Assembly: GCA_016218825.1 (NCBI GenBank)
Contig: JACRCV010000116.1
Location: 48,465-112,464, forward strand
Length of the DNA: 64,000 nucleotides
Direction of reading: 5' to 3'
Source: Deltaproteobacteria bacterium
GTDB taxonomy: Bacteria; Myxococcota; XYA12-FULL-58-9
The position numbers and the translations under genes were made by a program. Of this stretch, positions 16,248-26,766 are shown piece by piece. The number at the start of each line of letters is the position of its first letter. The first letter of the stretch is position 1. Under the pieces are notes generated by a model. It saw nothing but the letters and a program-made list of their open reading frames with translations. It was not told the DNA's origin and searched no databases.

Positions 16248-19200
16248 CGGATCAGCTCCTGGTAGTACCTGCGCACCGCCTCCTCGTAGCGATCCGGCGC
16301 CGGCTGCTTCGCGGTGTCCATCAGCTCTTTGCGGTAGCGCGGGTTGGCGCGGTTCTTGTCCTCCGCGGGGATCTGGACCTCCTCGCGGCTCATCTCGGTG
16401 CCGTCGCCGCTGCGATTGCCGCGGCTCATGCCGAGCGGCAGCGGCAGGCCCTTGCCGCCCTTCTTCGACGATTGCTCCAGCGCCTTGCGGATCTTGCCGA
16501 GCTCGTCCGCGGCGCGGCGCTTGTGCTCCGACGCTTGCGGCAGCTCGCCGTCGCGCATCGCCTCCACCGCCTGGCCCATCTCGTTCTCGGCGCCCTCGAG
16601 CGCCGCCTTCGGCTCGCCGCCGAACAGCGGCAGCTCGCCGGAGAGCTCGTCCATCTTGGCGCCGAGCTCCTGGGCGCGCTTCGCCAACGCCTCCTGTTTG
16701 CGGCTCATCCGCGCCATCTCCTCGAGCTCGTCCTTGCGCATCACCGCGCTCGGCTCCGGGAACAGCCGGTCGAGCATCTCGTTGACCTCGTGCACCTGCC
16801 GCGCCGCCTCTTCGCTCGCTTTTGCCTTGGCGCCCGCGTCGCTCTTCTGCTTGCCGCGGTCCCAGGCGGCGCTCTGGCGCAACAGATCGGAGATCGCGTT
16901 GGTCTCGTCCTCGGCCTCGCCGCCGACCTCGCGCGCCTCGGCGAGGTTCTTGTTGGCGAGCAGGGCGTCGAGGTCGGCCAAGCGCTCGCGCGCCGTCGCC
17001 ACCTGCTTCTCGAGCGACGGGAACGCGCCCGGGGCAAAGGCGAGCTCGTCGAGCGCCAGGAGCGCCTCGGCGGTCTTCTTGCGCGCCCGCTTGATGAGGT
17101 CGTCCAACGACTTCGCGGCCTTGTCGACCGAGCGCTTGCGGTAGGTGGCGGCGAGCTCGCGGGCGCGGCCGGCCATCGTCTGCTGCTCACCCTCGAGCTC
17201 GCGGAAGCTCTGGGCGAAGTCGGCGAGCTTTTGCCGCAGCTCGGCGTAACGCTCGCCGCCGTATTCTTCTTCGGCCTGGTCGATGGACTTGACCATGTTG
17301 TCGACCATGTTGGCGAGCTGCTCGAGCTCGGCGGCGGCGGCGTCCAGATCTCCGGCCTGCAGCAGCTTCTCGAGGCGGTCGAGCTGGTCGTCGAGCTTCA
17401 GCATCGTCGCTGCTTCCATGTTGCGATACTCGCCCGGCAGCGTCTGCTTGATGCTCGCCATCTTCTGCAAGAGCTCGAGCATCTGGGTGCGCAGCTCTCG
17501 GATCTGCTGCTCGAGCATCGCCTTCAGCGCCGGATCTTGAGTCTCCTTGAACTTCTGCAGCAGCGCCGCGAGCTCGCGCTGCGCCGCGAGCAGGTCCTTG
17601 GCGGTCGCCTTGAGCTCCTCGATCTTCTGCAGCGCCAACAGGTCGTCGAAGTAGATGATGTCCTTCTCCAGCTGCACCACCTGGGCGCGCTGCAGCGCCG
17701 CGAGCCGCGCCCCGGCCTCGGCGCCGCCGCTGAGCGCCGCGAAGGCGCGGGAGCGCTCGAACACCGCGCGGTGCAGCCGCTCGTAGAGGTTCTTGAACGC
17801 GGACGCGATCTCGGGGCTCGTCAGCTTGTCCGCCTGCACCAGCGCCACGACCGCCTTGAGCTCGTCCTCCAGCCGTTGCATCCGGCCGACGATGAGCTTG
17901 TGCTTCTCGCGCTGCAGGGCGTCGTGGCTCCGGTCCGGAAACGGCGCGGTGAGCTCGGCGCCCAGCCAGTCGACCATGGCGTCGACGAGCGCGCGCTCGC
18001 GCGCCAACAGGTCTTCGTGCGCCTTACGGGCCGAGAACATCGACACCCGGCGGGTGGCCGAGACCGCGCGCTTCGGGCCGTTGACGCTGTCGTTGTCCCG
18101 GACCTCGAGGAAGAAGGACGCCGCGGCGCCGGCGCTGATGCCGAGCTCGGCGGCGCCCAGGCGATATTGACCGTCGCGTTTGGGTTGTGGGGTGGGGTCG
18201 TTCGGGAGCTTCACCCGTTCGGGCTCGGCGCGGCCTTCCTTCTGCAGCACCAGGTTGATCTCGCTGATGCCGAAGTCGTCTTTGGCGTGCCAGAGGATCA
18301 AGACCTCGTCTTTGTCCTTGAGCTCGAGGTCGGCCGCCGGGGCGTCGAGGCTCACCTCGGGGAACTGGTCGGGCTCGACGTGGATCGGACGGGCGCGACG
18401 CTCTTCGACGCGCTCCCCGTCCGCGTCGACGATCGCGAACCGGTAGCGGGCCTCCCGGTTGACGCTCAGCCGCCCCTTGAGCTTGCGCCCGCCCGTGACC
18501 ACGAGGGGCACGTCGAGGACGGTCGCGCCGTCCGGGTCGACGACGCGGATCGAGGCGCTCTGCACCTCCCGGTCCGACGTAGCAGCCACGTCCACGTCGC
18601 TGCCGACGACCGCGCTGATGCTGCCGTCGCCGCCCGGGACCACGCGCGGCGGCAACCGGGTGTACGCCGGAGAGTGGTACGTGAGCTCGATGTCGCCGAC
18701 GAGGGGCAGGTCCGACTGTAGGGCGCCGGTCGGATCGAACAACAACGCTCCGAGACGGGCGCGGCCGGTGTTGAGCACCAGCGCCAAGAGCACCGTGATG
18801 CCGGCGATGGTGAGGACCAGCGCCAGGCCGCGACGCTTGAGCTCTCGGTGCGAGGTGCGCAGGCGGGCGTCGAGGTCCAACCCCTGCAGTCGCCCCGCGG
18901 TCCGGTCCAGGTGCAGCTCCGCCAGGTCGCGGGAGAAGTCGACCTGGCCGCGCTCCAGCAACCGCGCCAGCTCCACCGCGGAGCTCACCGCCGTCCCCAG
19001 CTCCGGCGCCAACCGCTCCGCCAACCCCGCCATCGCCAACCCGGCTGTTCCCGGATGGTAACGGCGCCAGCGCAGCACCGCCGCGCCCACGCCCGCGGCG
19101 GCGGCGGCCAACAGCAACATTAGAGCGACGCGCGGCAAACCCACCTGCGCGAGCACCAGCGCCACACACCCCGCCGCCAACAACGCGCCGACCAAGCCTC

Positions 19201-19282
19201 CGACCGACAGGACCGCGAGCTCGCGCCGCGCCGCCCGACGCAACGCCTCCAACCCGTCCGCGATCAAACGCGCCGCACCCAC
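16244..19282 (-). CDS. Large DUF4175-like membrane protein with long coiled coils
   Basis: 1012 aa. The N-terminus has two adjacent transmembrane helices (about 22-42 and 50-70) and a third near 153-173; a beta-rich domain (about 190-400) follows, and the remaining 600 residues are charged helices rich in Glu, Lys, Leu and Ala with heptad character (for example ELRQKLADFAQSFRELEGEQ). This layout matches the DUF4175 family of envelope proteins, whose function is not established. GTG 19282 is preceded by AGGAGG. It heads a minus-strand operon followed by the metallopeptidase (4-nt overlap), the Crp-like regulator and the MFS-HEAT protein. It could tether envelope machinery; this is inference. 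Confidence 0.6.
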   Translation of the reverse strand: MGAARLIADGLEALRRAARRELAVLSVGGLVGALLAAGCVALVLAQVGLPRVALMLLLAAAAAGVGAAVLRWRRYHPGTAGLAMAGLAERLAPELGTAVSSAVELARLLERGQVDFSRDLAELHLDRTAGRLQGLDLDARLRTSHRELKRRGLALVLTIAGITVLLALVLNTGRARLGALLFDPTGALQSDLPLVGDIELTYHSPAYTRLPPRVVPGGDGSISAVVGSDVDVAATSDREVQSASIRVVDPDGATVLDVPLVVTGGRKLKGRLSVNREARYRFAIVDADGERVEERRARPIHVEPDQFPEVSLDAPAADLELKDKDEVLILWHAKDDFGISEINLVLQKEGRAEPERVKLPNDPTPQPKRDGQYRLGAAELGISAGAAASFFLEVRDNDSVNGPKRAVSATRRVSMFSARKAHEDLLARERALVDAMVDWLGAELTAPFPDRSHDALQREKHKLIVGRMQRLEDELKAVVALVQADKLTSPEIASAFKNLYERLHRAVFERSRAFAALSGGAEAGARLAALQRAQVVQLEKDIIYFDDLLALQKIEELKATAKDLLAAQRELAALLQKFKETQDPALKAMLEQQIRELRTQMLELLQKMASIKQTLPGEYRNMEAATMLKLDDQLDRLEKLLQAGDLDAAAAELEQLANMVDNMVKSIDQAEEEYGGERYAELRQKLADFAQSFRELEGEQQTMAGRARELAATYRKRSVDKAAKSLDDLIKRARKKTAEALLALDELAFAPGAFPSLEKQVATARERLADLDALLANKNLAEAREVGGEAEDETNAISDLLRQSAAWDRGKQKSDAGAKAKASEEAARQVHEVNEMLDRLFPEPSAVMRKDELEEMARMSRKQEALAKRAQELGAKMDELSGELPLFGGEPKAALEGAENEMGQAVEAMRDGELPQASEHKRRAADELGKIRKALEQSSKKGGKGLPLPLGMSRGNRSGDGTEMSREEVQIPAEDKNRANPRYRKELMDTAKQPAPDRYEEAVRRYYQELIR

Positions 19283-19390
19283 ACGCGCCTCCTGGCAGCA
19301 GGGCGATAATATGCGCTATTGCCGCCCAGGCGCAAAGACCCCCGCGCCGGCCGACCTGCCCCCGCGATCTCCCCCACCCAGCGATAAAAC

Positions 19391-19496
19391 CATATATAAC
19401 AGATATGAAAACAGCAAATCTAACCACCGATTAGAAAAGGGATTTGCTGGCAGTGATGTAGCACGCTGATTCTTTTCGCAAATCGCTGGCCGATTT
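19391..19496. promoter_or_regulatory. AT-rich divergent control region with nested inverted repeats
   Basis: Low-GC stretch between the divergent DUF4175 and STAND genes, unlike its surroundings. CAGCAAATC (19412-19420) is a perfect inverted partner of GATTTGCTG (19441-19449). Inside is TCTAA/TTAGA (19419-19423, 19430-19434). Downstream, AAATCG (19480-19485) pairs with CGATTT (19491-19496), sharing the GCAAATC word. Three GCAAATC half-sites suggest an operator for a dimeric regulator, perhaps the STAND protein itself. Confidence 0.5.
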
Positions 19497-19560
19497 CTTG
19501 CCTTTGGCGTCAGTATCGAAGATAAGGGGGTGGACGGATCGAGGGAGACGAGCGAGTCGG

Positions 19561-22500
19561 ATGGCTTTTCATTTTTTGGCCCCGCCTGCGGGCTTCGTGG
19601 GACGTGACGAGTACGTTGCGCGGTTCAAGGCGCGGGTCGAGCATTTCGGTTTCTTCATTTACGGCGGCATCTCCGGGATTGGCAAGACGGCGCTGCTGTT
19701 GCGTCTGGCGCGCGAGACCAAGAGTGTTGGTTTGCGCGGCGTGTGTTACCTCGGGATCTATCCCGGCGAGAGCATCGCGTCGATGTTGGCGCGCCTCGAG
19801 GCGCGTTGTGGCAGTGGGCGGGGGGCGGAGTCCGACCGCCAGGGCGACCGCTACGCGCGGCTGATCGAGCTGCTCGAGACCCGCAAGCTGGCGTTGGTCC
19901 TCGACGACGTGCACTTCATGAAGCGCGAGGAGCTGTTGTCGCTCATTCGCGCGGTGCGGTCGCGGCGCGGGACGTATCGGGTGTTGGCGGCGGGGCGGGG
20001 CGAGCAGGAGCTGCCGGCGATCGACTCGGTCGAGATTCACAGTGAGCGCGTCGGGCCGCTGTCGGCGGACGAGGTGCGGCACGTCGTCAACAGCGCCGGG
20101 GTCAAGGGTGAGCCGGCGGAGCGCCTGGTCGCGGACGCGGCGCGGGGCGGCTGTGCCGGGCATCCGCTGACGTTGCGCTACCTGCTGTCGTTGTGTGGCT
20201 CCGAGCCGCCGGGCGAGGCGTTCTTCGCCGGCCAGTCGTCGCGCTCGACGAACGCCTTCAAGCTGCTCTTGGAGCAGTTCAGTGCCCGGCTAGATCCAAA
20301 GGAGCTCGAGGCGCTCAAGGGCTTGGCCAAGATCGCGCTGCCGGTGTCGCGCCGCGTCGGCGTCCGGGCGTTCGGGGTGGCCGTCGACCGGCTCGTGAAG
20401 CGCGGCCTGGTCGCCGGCATCGACGACGAGGTCTACGTGCACGACCTCGTCGGGCTGATGCTGTTGCCGGCCGACTTCGCGCTCGCGGACGGCGTCGCCA
20501 AGATCGTGGCCAAGGACTTCCAAGAGCGGGGCATCGACGACGCCGAGCCGCTGCGGGTGATCCGCGCCGCCGAGCTGTTGGCCGGCACCGGCGCCACCGC
20601 GGAGGCGGTGAACAGCCTGACCTCCGGTTGGGAGTCGGCGAAGGAGTTCCCGTTCGTCGAGGCGTTCCTGAAGACGGTGTCGTCGATCGCCGCGACCCCG
20701 TCTCTGGAGCGGCGCCTGCGGCTGCTCGCGGCGCGGGCGCGGATGCGGCAGGGCAGCCTCGGCAATGTTCGTGACGAGCTCGAGGCGCTGGCTCGGGAGC
20801 GGGACACCTGGACCCAGTCGCGGGCGCTGGCGGCGTTGACCCAGGTCTACGCCGAGGCCGGCGATCACCCGAAGGTGGTGCGCTCGTTCGGGCAGCTGAA
20901 GGCGGCGGTGGTCGGCGCAGATCTCTACGTGATGGCCGGGACCCTGGCCGCCGGCTCGATGGTGCGCTTCGGCAAGATCGACGACGCCGAGAAGCTGTCG
21001 CGGGCGCTGCTCGCGCGCATCAAAGGCGACAAGCGCTTCCTCGACCGCGAGGGCGAGCTGCGCCGGCTGTTGGCGCGGGTCTACGTGCAGACCGGGCAGC
21101 TGGACGAGGCGGTCAAGGAGGCCGAGCTCGCGGCCAAGGCGTTCGAGGCCTGCGGCGACCTCTACCACGCGGCGACCGCGCAAGGCTTCATCGGCGACGT
21201 CTACCGCGAGACCGGCGACTTCGAGCTGGCGCGCGGCGCGTTCATCGCCTTCCACCAGCTGGCGTTGAAGTGGGGCGACCGCGACCTGGTGCAGGTGGCG
21301 GAGCTCGCCAACGCCTGGGTGTCGCTCGACATCGGGGACCTGACGCACGCGGCCCGTCAGATCGCGGCGGTGGAGAAAGAGCTCTCCGCCGCCCCCAGCC
21401 GCCGTCTGAAGCGCTACCTGGCGGCGGCGCGGGCGCTGCTCGACGCCGGCCGCGGCAAGCACCTCGCGGCCGCGGAGCAGCTGGCGCGGGTGATCGAGGT
21501 CTGGGACTCGTCGGCGCAACGCGGCGTCGCCGACATCTTGCGGGCGCAGGAGGTGCGCTCGCTGATCGCCGCCAACGAGCTCGACCGCGCCCGGACCCTC
21601 GTGGACGCGGCGCTGAAGCGCCTCGACGTCAAGACCCAGGCGCCGCGGGTCGCGATCTTCCTGCGCGAGAGCGCCCTCATCCGCCTGCGCCGCAAGGACG
21701 TCCGCCACGCGATGGCGGAGCTCGCCGAGGCGCGCAAGCTGTTCGCCAAGGGCGGCAACCGCCGCGAAGAGGCGCTGACCCTGTATCGCATCGCGCACGC
21801 CGCGCTCGAAGAAGGCGACGTGCCCTTGGCCGACGCCCGCGCCGCCGAGGCGATGGCGCTGGCGAAGAAGATCAAGCACACCCGCGTCATCGCCCAATGC
21901 CTCGACTTGCAGGGCCGCCTGGCGCTGGTGCACGACGACGCCAAGACCGCGGTATCGCTCGGCAAACTGTCGTTGCAGTCGCTGCGCAAGCTCGGCGACG
22001 AGATGGGGATGTTGCACGTCTCGGAGGCGTTGCTCAGGGCGTCGGTCGTGGCCGGCGACGTCGCGGGCGCGATCCGGCTCGGGCCGAAGGTCAGCGAGCA
22101 GGCCGAGAAGCTCGAGATCCGCGAAGTGCGCGTCCGCGCCATCATCTTGACCGGCATGGCGCTGTTGCGCCGCGGCCGCATCGAGCCGGCGACCCGGTGT
22201 TTCCGCGAGATCCCCGAGTTGGTGCTGTCGCCGCTCACCAGCGCCTTGATGTGGCGCTTCGGTGAGGCGTTGGCGTCGGTGACCGGGCTCGGGGCCGAGG
22301 TGTTGTCGCGTCGCGCCCAGTGGGTCACCGCGGTGAAGCGCATGCCGGAGCCGCAGCAGCAGCTGACCCGGCACCTGATGGCGCAGCTGGACTTGCCGCC
22401 GCGCGAGCGCTGTCTGTTGAAGGAGCGCAGCACGGTGTCGTTGGTGAACACCGAGGAGATCGCCTGGATCGACAGCAGCGGCTTCGATCTCTTCGTCGAC

Positions 22501-22995
22501 CTGCCGCACCGCCGCCTGTTGACCCGTGGCCAGACCCTCGACGGCCTGACCCCGGAGCTGGTGCGGGTGTTGGCGCGCCTGGCGGTGAACTCGCCGAAGG
22601 TGGTGCCGCACGCCGAGATCTACCGGGCGTTCTACGGCGAAGACGCGGCCGCGAAGCCGGAGAAGAAGCTGAAGACGCCGCTCAACCAGCTCAACAAGAT
22701 CTTGAAGAACGTCGTCGGCGCCAAGGTCGCCAGCGACAAGCTCGGCGTCAGCCTGACGATGCCGAAGCGCTACGCGATCCTGGTGCCGCGTCACCTCGGG
22801 GTGCAGGGGCTGGACACCAGCCACCGCAAGATCCTGCGGCAGCTGCGCCGCTTCGGCACCCTGCCGATCTCGGCGATGCAGAGCGAGCTGAAGCTCAACC
22901 GCGCCGCGACCCGGCGCGAGCTCGGCGCCCTGGTGAAGCTCGACCTCATCGAGCCGGTGCGCGACGGCCGCGGCCAGGCGTTCCGGCTGCTGTAG
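19561..22995 (+). CDS. STAND-type ATPase with TPR-like array and C-terminal winged-helix domains
   Basis: 1144 aa signal-transduction NTPase. Residues 1-330 hold the NTPase: Walker A GISGIGKT (36-43), Walker B LALVLDDVHF, and a sensor-like LAAGRGEQELP. A winged-helix part of the NTPase module follows. Residues 350-960 are an alpha-solenoid of TPR-like pairs. The C-terminus has a segment like an OmpR/SARP effector domain (LTPELVRVLARLAVNSPKVV, VVPHAEIYRAFYG) and a last helix-turn-helix (SAMQSELKLNRAATRRELG). This is the layout of MalT/AfsR-type ATP-driven transcription regulators. ATG 19561 was chosen; an in-frame TTG at 19498 would add 21 residues but overlaps the palindromic region. The trigger and targets are unknown. 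Confidence 0.75.
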   Translation: MAFHFLAPPAGFVGRDEYVARFKARVEHFGFFIYGGISGIGKTALLLRLARETKSVGLRGVCYLGIYPGESIASMLARLEARCGSGRGAESDRQGDRYARLIELLETRKLALVLDDVHFMKREELLSLIRAVRSRRGTYRVLAAGRGEQELPAIDSVEIHSERVGPLSADEVRHVVNSAGVKGEPAERLVADAARGGCAGHPLTLRYLLSLCGSEPPGEAFFAGQSSRSTNAFKLLLEQFSARLDPKELEALKGLAKIALPVSRRVGVRAFGVAVDRLVKRGLVAGIDDEVYVHDLVGLMLLPADFALADGVAKIVAKDFQERGIDDAEPLRVIRAAELLAGTGATAEAVNSLTSGWESAKEFPFVEAFLKTVSSIAATPSLERRLRLLAARARMRQGSLGNVRDELEALARERDTWTQSRALAALTQVYAEAGDHPKVVRSFGQLKAAVVGADLYVMAGTLAAGSMVRFGKIDDAEKLSRALLARIKGDKRFLDREGELRRLLARVYVQTGQLDEAVKEAELAAKAFEACGDLYHAATAQGFIGDVYRETGDFELARGAFIAFHQLALKWGDRDLVQVAELANAWVSLDIGDLTHAARQIAAVEKELSAAPSRRLKRYLAAARALLDAGRGKHLAAAEQLARVIEVWDSSAQRGVADILRAQEVRSLIAANELDRARTLVDAALKRLDVKTQAPRVAIFLRESALIRLRRKDVRHAMAELAEARKLFAKGGNRREEALTLYRIAHAALEEGDVPLADARAAEAMALAKKIKHTRVIAQCLDLQGRLALVHDDAKTAVSLGKLSLQSLRKLGDEMGMLHVSEALLRASVVAGDVAGAIRLGPKVSEQAEKLEIREVRVRAIILTGMALLRRGRIEPATRCFREIPELVLSPLTSALMWRFGEALASVTGLGAEVLSRRAQWVTAVKRMPEPQQQLTRHLMAQLDLPPRERCLLKERSTVSLVNTEEIAWIDSSGFDLFVDLPHRRLLTRGQTLDGLTPELVRVLARLAVNSPKVVPHAEIYRAFYGEDAAAKPEKKLKTPLNQLNKILKNVVGAKVASDKLGVSLTMPKRYAILVPRHLGVQGLDTSHRKILRQLRRFGTLPISAMQSELKLNRAATRRELGALVKLDLIEPVRDGRGQAFRLL

Positions 22996-23011
22996 GGTGA
23001 CGTCCTTTACC

Positions 23012-23041
23012 TTGACCGTGTTTCGTTCGCGGCTGTAGAAC
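23012..23041 (+). promoter_or_regulatory. Candidate sigma70-type promoter of the carboxylase operon
   Basis: TTGACC (23012-23017), an 18-nt spacer and TAGAAC (23036-23041) sit in the 70-nt gap before the carboxyltransferase gene. The match to -35/-10 consensus is moderate. The gene start follows 24 nt later, with a GAGGAG ribosome site in between. Confidence 0.4.
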
Positions 23042-23065
23042 CGCCGTCCCTGACGAGGAGCCGGC

Positions 23066-24610
<1,545 letters not shown>

Positions 24611-24626
24611 GACAGGAGCCCGACCG

Positions 24627-26144
24627 ATGGCCAAGACCGCGAAGATCAAGCGCGTCCTCGTCGCCAACCGCGGCGAGATCGCGGTGCGCGTGGCGCGGAC
24701 GCTGCGCGACATGGGCATTCAGACGGTGGCGGTCTACTCCGAGGTCGATCGGATCGCGCCGCACGTGCGCTACGCCGACCAGGCCTACCTCATCGGGCCG
24801 CCGCCGGCGCCCGAGAGCTACCTGAAGGGCGACCTGATCATCGAGGTCGCGAAGCGCGCGGGCGTCGACGCCATCCACCCCGGCTACGGCTTTCTCTCCG
24901 AGAACGCGGCGTTCGCCGACGCGGTCGTCGCGGCCGGTTTGATCTTCATCGGCCCGCCCGGCAAGGCGATGCGGGCGATGGGCAGCAAGACCGCGGCGCG
25001 CGAGGCGATGCTCAAGGCCAAGGTGCCGGTGGTGCCCGGCAGCGACGGGCCGCTCGTCGCCCTCGATGACGCCCGCAAGGTCGCGAAGAAGCTCGGCTAC
25101 CCGGTGCTGCTCAAGGCCGCGGCCGGCGGCGGCGGCAAGGGGATGCGCGTCGTCCACGCCGAGGCCGAGCTCGAGAGCGGTCTCCGGGCGGCGCGCTCGG
25201 AGGCCAAGAACGCCTTCGGTGACGACACCGTCTACATGGAGAAGGCGATCATCAATCCGCGCCACATCGAGATTCAGATCATGAGCGGCCCGGACTCGAA
25301 GACCGTCTGGCTGGGCGAGCGCGAGTGCTCGATGCAGCGCCGCCACCAGAAGATCATCGAGGAGACCCCGTCGCCGGCGATCGACGACGCGCTGCGCGCC
25401 CGGATGGGCGAGGTCGCCTGTCGCGCCGCCGAGACCGTGGGCTACATCGGCGCCGGCACCGTCGAGTTCCTGGTCGATCAAGAGCACGACTTCTACTTCT
25501 TGGAGATGAACACCCGCCTGCAGGTGGAGCACCCGGTGACCGAGCTCTGTTGCGGGCTCGACCTGGTCGAGGCGCAGGTGCACGTCGCGCAAGGGGAGCC
25601 GCTGCCCTTCAAGCAGGCCGACGTCAGGCGCGCCGGGCACGCGATCGAGGCTCGGATCTACGCCGAGGACCCGCGCCACAATTTCATGCCCTGTCCCGGG
25701 ACCATCGTCGACCTGGTGTTGCCGCAGGGGCCCGGGGTGCGGGTGGACTGCGGCGTCGCCTCGGGCTTCGAGGTGCCGCGGCACTACGATCCGATGATCG
25801 CCAAGATCGCGACCTGGGGCCACGACCGCGATCACGCGCGGCGGCGGCTGTCGCGGGCGCTCGGCGAGACCGCGGTCAAGGGGATCACGACCAACACCGC
25901 TTTCTTGCGCAACCTCCTCGAGCTGCCGCAGTTCAAGCAGGGCGCCTACCACACCGGCACCGTGGCCGAGGCGCTGGAGAAGCCGCCGCTGAAGCTCCCC
26001 GAAGAGATCCTCGACATCGCCATCGCGGCGACCGTCATCAACGCGTTTCGTCGTGACGTGCGCGCCGCGCGCCAGGTCACGAACGCCAACAGCGGTCGCG
26101 GCTCCGGCTGGAAGAACGGCGGCCAATGGCGCACGGGAGGTTGA
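24627..26144 (+). CDS. accC: Biotin carboxylase subunit of acyl-CoA carboxylase
   Basis: 505 aa ATP-grasp enzyme that carboxylates the biotin of the carrier protein with bicarbonate and ATP. The N-terminal domain begins with KRVLVANRGEIAVRVARTLR; the glycine-rich ATP loop is KAAAGGGGKGMRVV; catalytic segments EMNTRLQVEHPVTE and the C-terminal region are intact. It is about 55 residues longer than bacterial AccC but lacks a fused carrier domain; the tail is Gly/Arg/Asn-rich (SGRGSGWKNGGQW). The carrier is encoded by the next gene, 3 nt downstream. An AGGAG site precedes ATG 24627. Confidence 0.92.
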   Translation: MAKTAKIKRVLVANRGEIAVRVARTLRDMGIQTVAVYSEVDRIAPHVRYADQAYLIGPPPAPESYLKGDLIIEVAKRAGVDAIHPGYGFLSENAAFADAVVAAGLIFIGPPGKAMRAMGSKTAAREAMLKAKVPVVPGSDGPLVALDDARKVAKKLGYPVLLKAAAGGGGKGMRVVHAEAELESGLRAARSEAKNAFGDDTVYMEKAIINPRHIEIQIMSGPDSKTVWLGERECSMQRRHQKIIEETPSPAIDDALRARMGEVACRAAETVGYIGAGTVEFLVDQEHDFYFLEMNTRLQVEHPVTELCCGLDLVEAQVHVAQGEPLPFKQADVRRAGHAIEARIYAEDPRHNFMPCPGTIVDLVLPQGPGVRVDCGVASGFEVPRHYDPMIAKIATWGHDRDHARRRLSRALGETAVKGITTNTAFLRNLLELPQFKQGAYHTGTVAEALEKPPLKLPEEILDIAIAATVINAFRRDVRAARQVTNANSGRGSGWKNGGQWRTGG

Positions 26145-26147
26145 ACG

Positions 26148-26657
26148 ATGCACTACGTGGCGTTGACGAAGGGTGAAGAGCGGCAGGTGGAGATCAACGA
26201 GGTCGCCCCCGGCCAATTCCAGCTGGTGATGGGGGATCGCACCCTGACGGTCGACTCGCGCGTCGTCTCCGAGACCACGCAGTCGCTGTTGCACGGCGTC
26301 GAGTCGTACAACATCGAAGCCGAGCGAAACCCGGACGGCGGCGAGAACGTGCTGGTCCGCGGTCACATCGTCAGCGTCGAGGTCCTCGACCTGCGTACGT
26401 TGCGGCTGCGCCAGGCGCAGGCGGTGCTCGCCGGTCCCGACGGGCCGGTGTCGATCACCGCGCCGATGCCCGGCAAGGTCGTGGCGGTGCTGGTGGTCGA
26501 GGGCCAAGAGGTGACCGAGGGCCAGGGGCTGTTGGTGGTCGAGGCGATGAAGATGGAGAACGAGCTGAAGTCGCCCCGCGCCGGCAAGGTCAAGAACCTG
26601 AAGATCGAAGCCGGGGCCGCGGTCGAGGGCGGCGTCGCGCTCTGCGTCATCGAGTGA
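26148..26657 (+). CDS. Biotin carboxyl carrier protein of the acyl-CoA carboxylase
   Basis: 169 aa. The C-terminal biotinyl domain (about 98-169) has the canonical EAMKMENE, with K135 as the biotinylation site, and PMPGKVVAVLVVEGQ in the other half of the hammerhead fold. The N-terminal 95 residues form a small beta-rich domain, as in the BT linker region of propionyl-CoA carboxylase alpha subunits. It therefore looks like the separated C-terminal third of a PccA-type protein. Start ATG 26148 is 3 nt after the biotin carboxylase stop. Confidence 0.9.
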   Translation: MHYVALTKGEERQVEINEVAPGQFQLVMGDRTLTVDSRVVSETTQSLLHGVESYNIEAERNPDGGENVLVRGHIVSVEVLDLRTLRLRQAQAVLAGPDGPVSITAPMPGKVVAVLVVEGQEVTEGQGLLVVEAMKMENELKSPRAGKVKNLKIEAGAAVEGGVALCVIE

Positions 26658-26766
26658 GCGACCGACCCGCGGCGCGCGTCTGGCGCGGCGGTGTGGGCGG
26701 ATGTCGGTGCGAGTGAAGCAATCGGGGAGCGTGGCGTCTGACGGGGACAGAACCTAGGAGATTCGT

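Noticed and set aside
19360..19382. Possible fourth copy of the 3'-end element (CTCCCCCACCCA)
   Set aside because: The TTGATTCCC box and hairpin are missing and it is not positioned after a stop codon in the sense direction.
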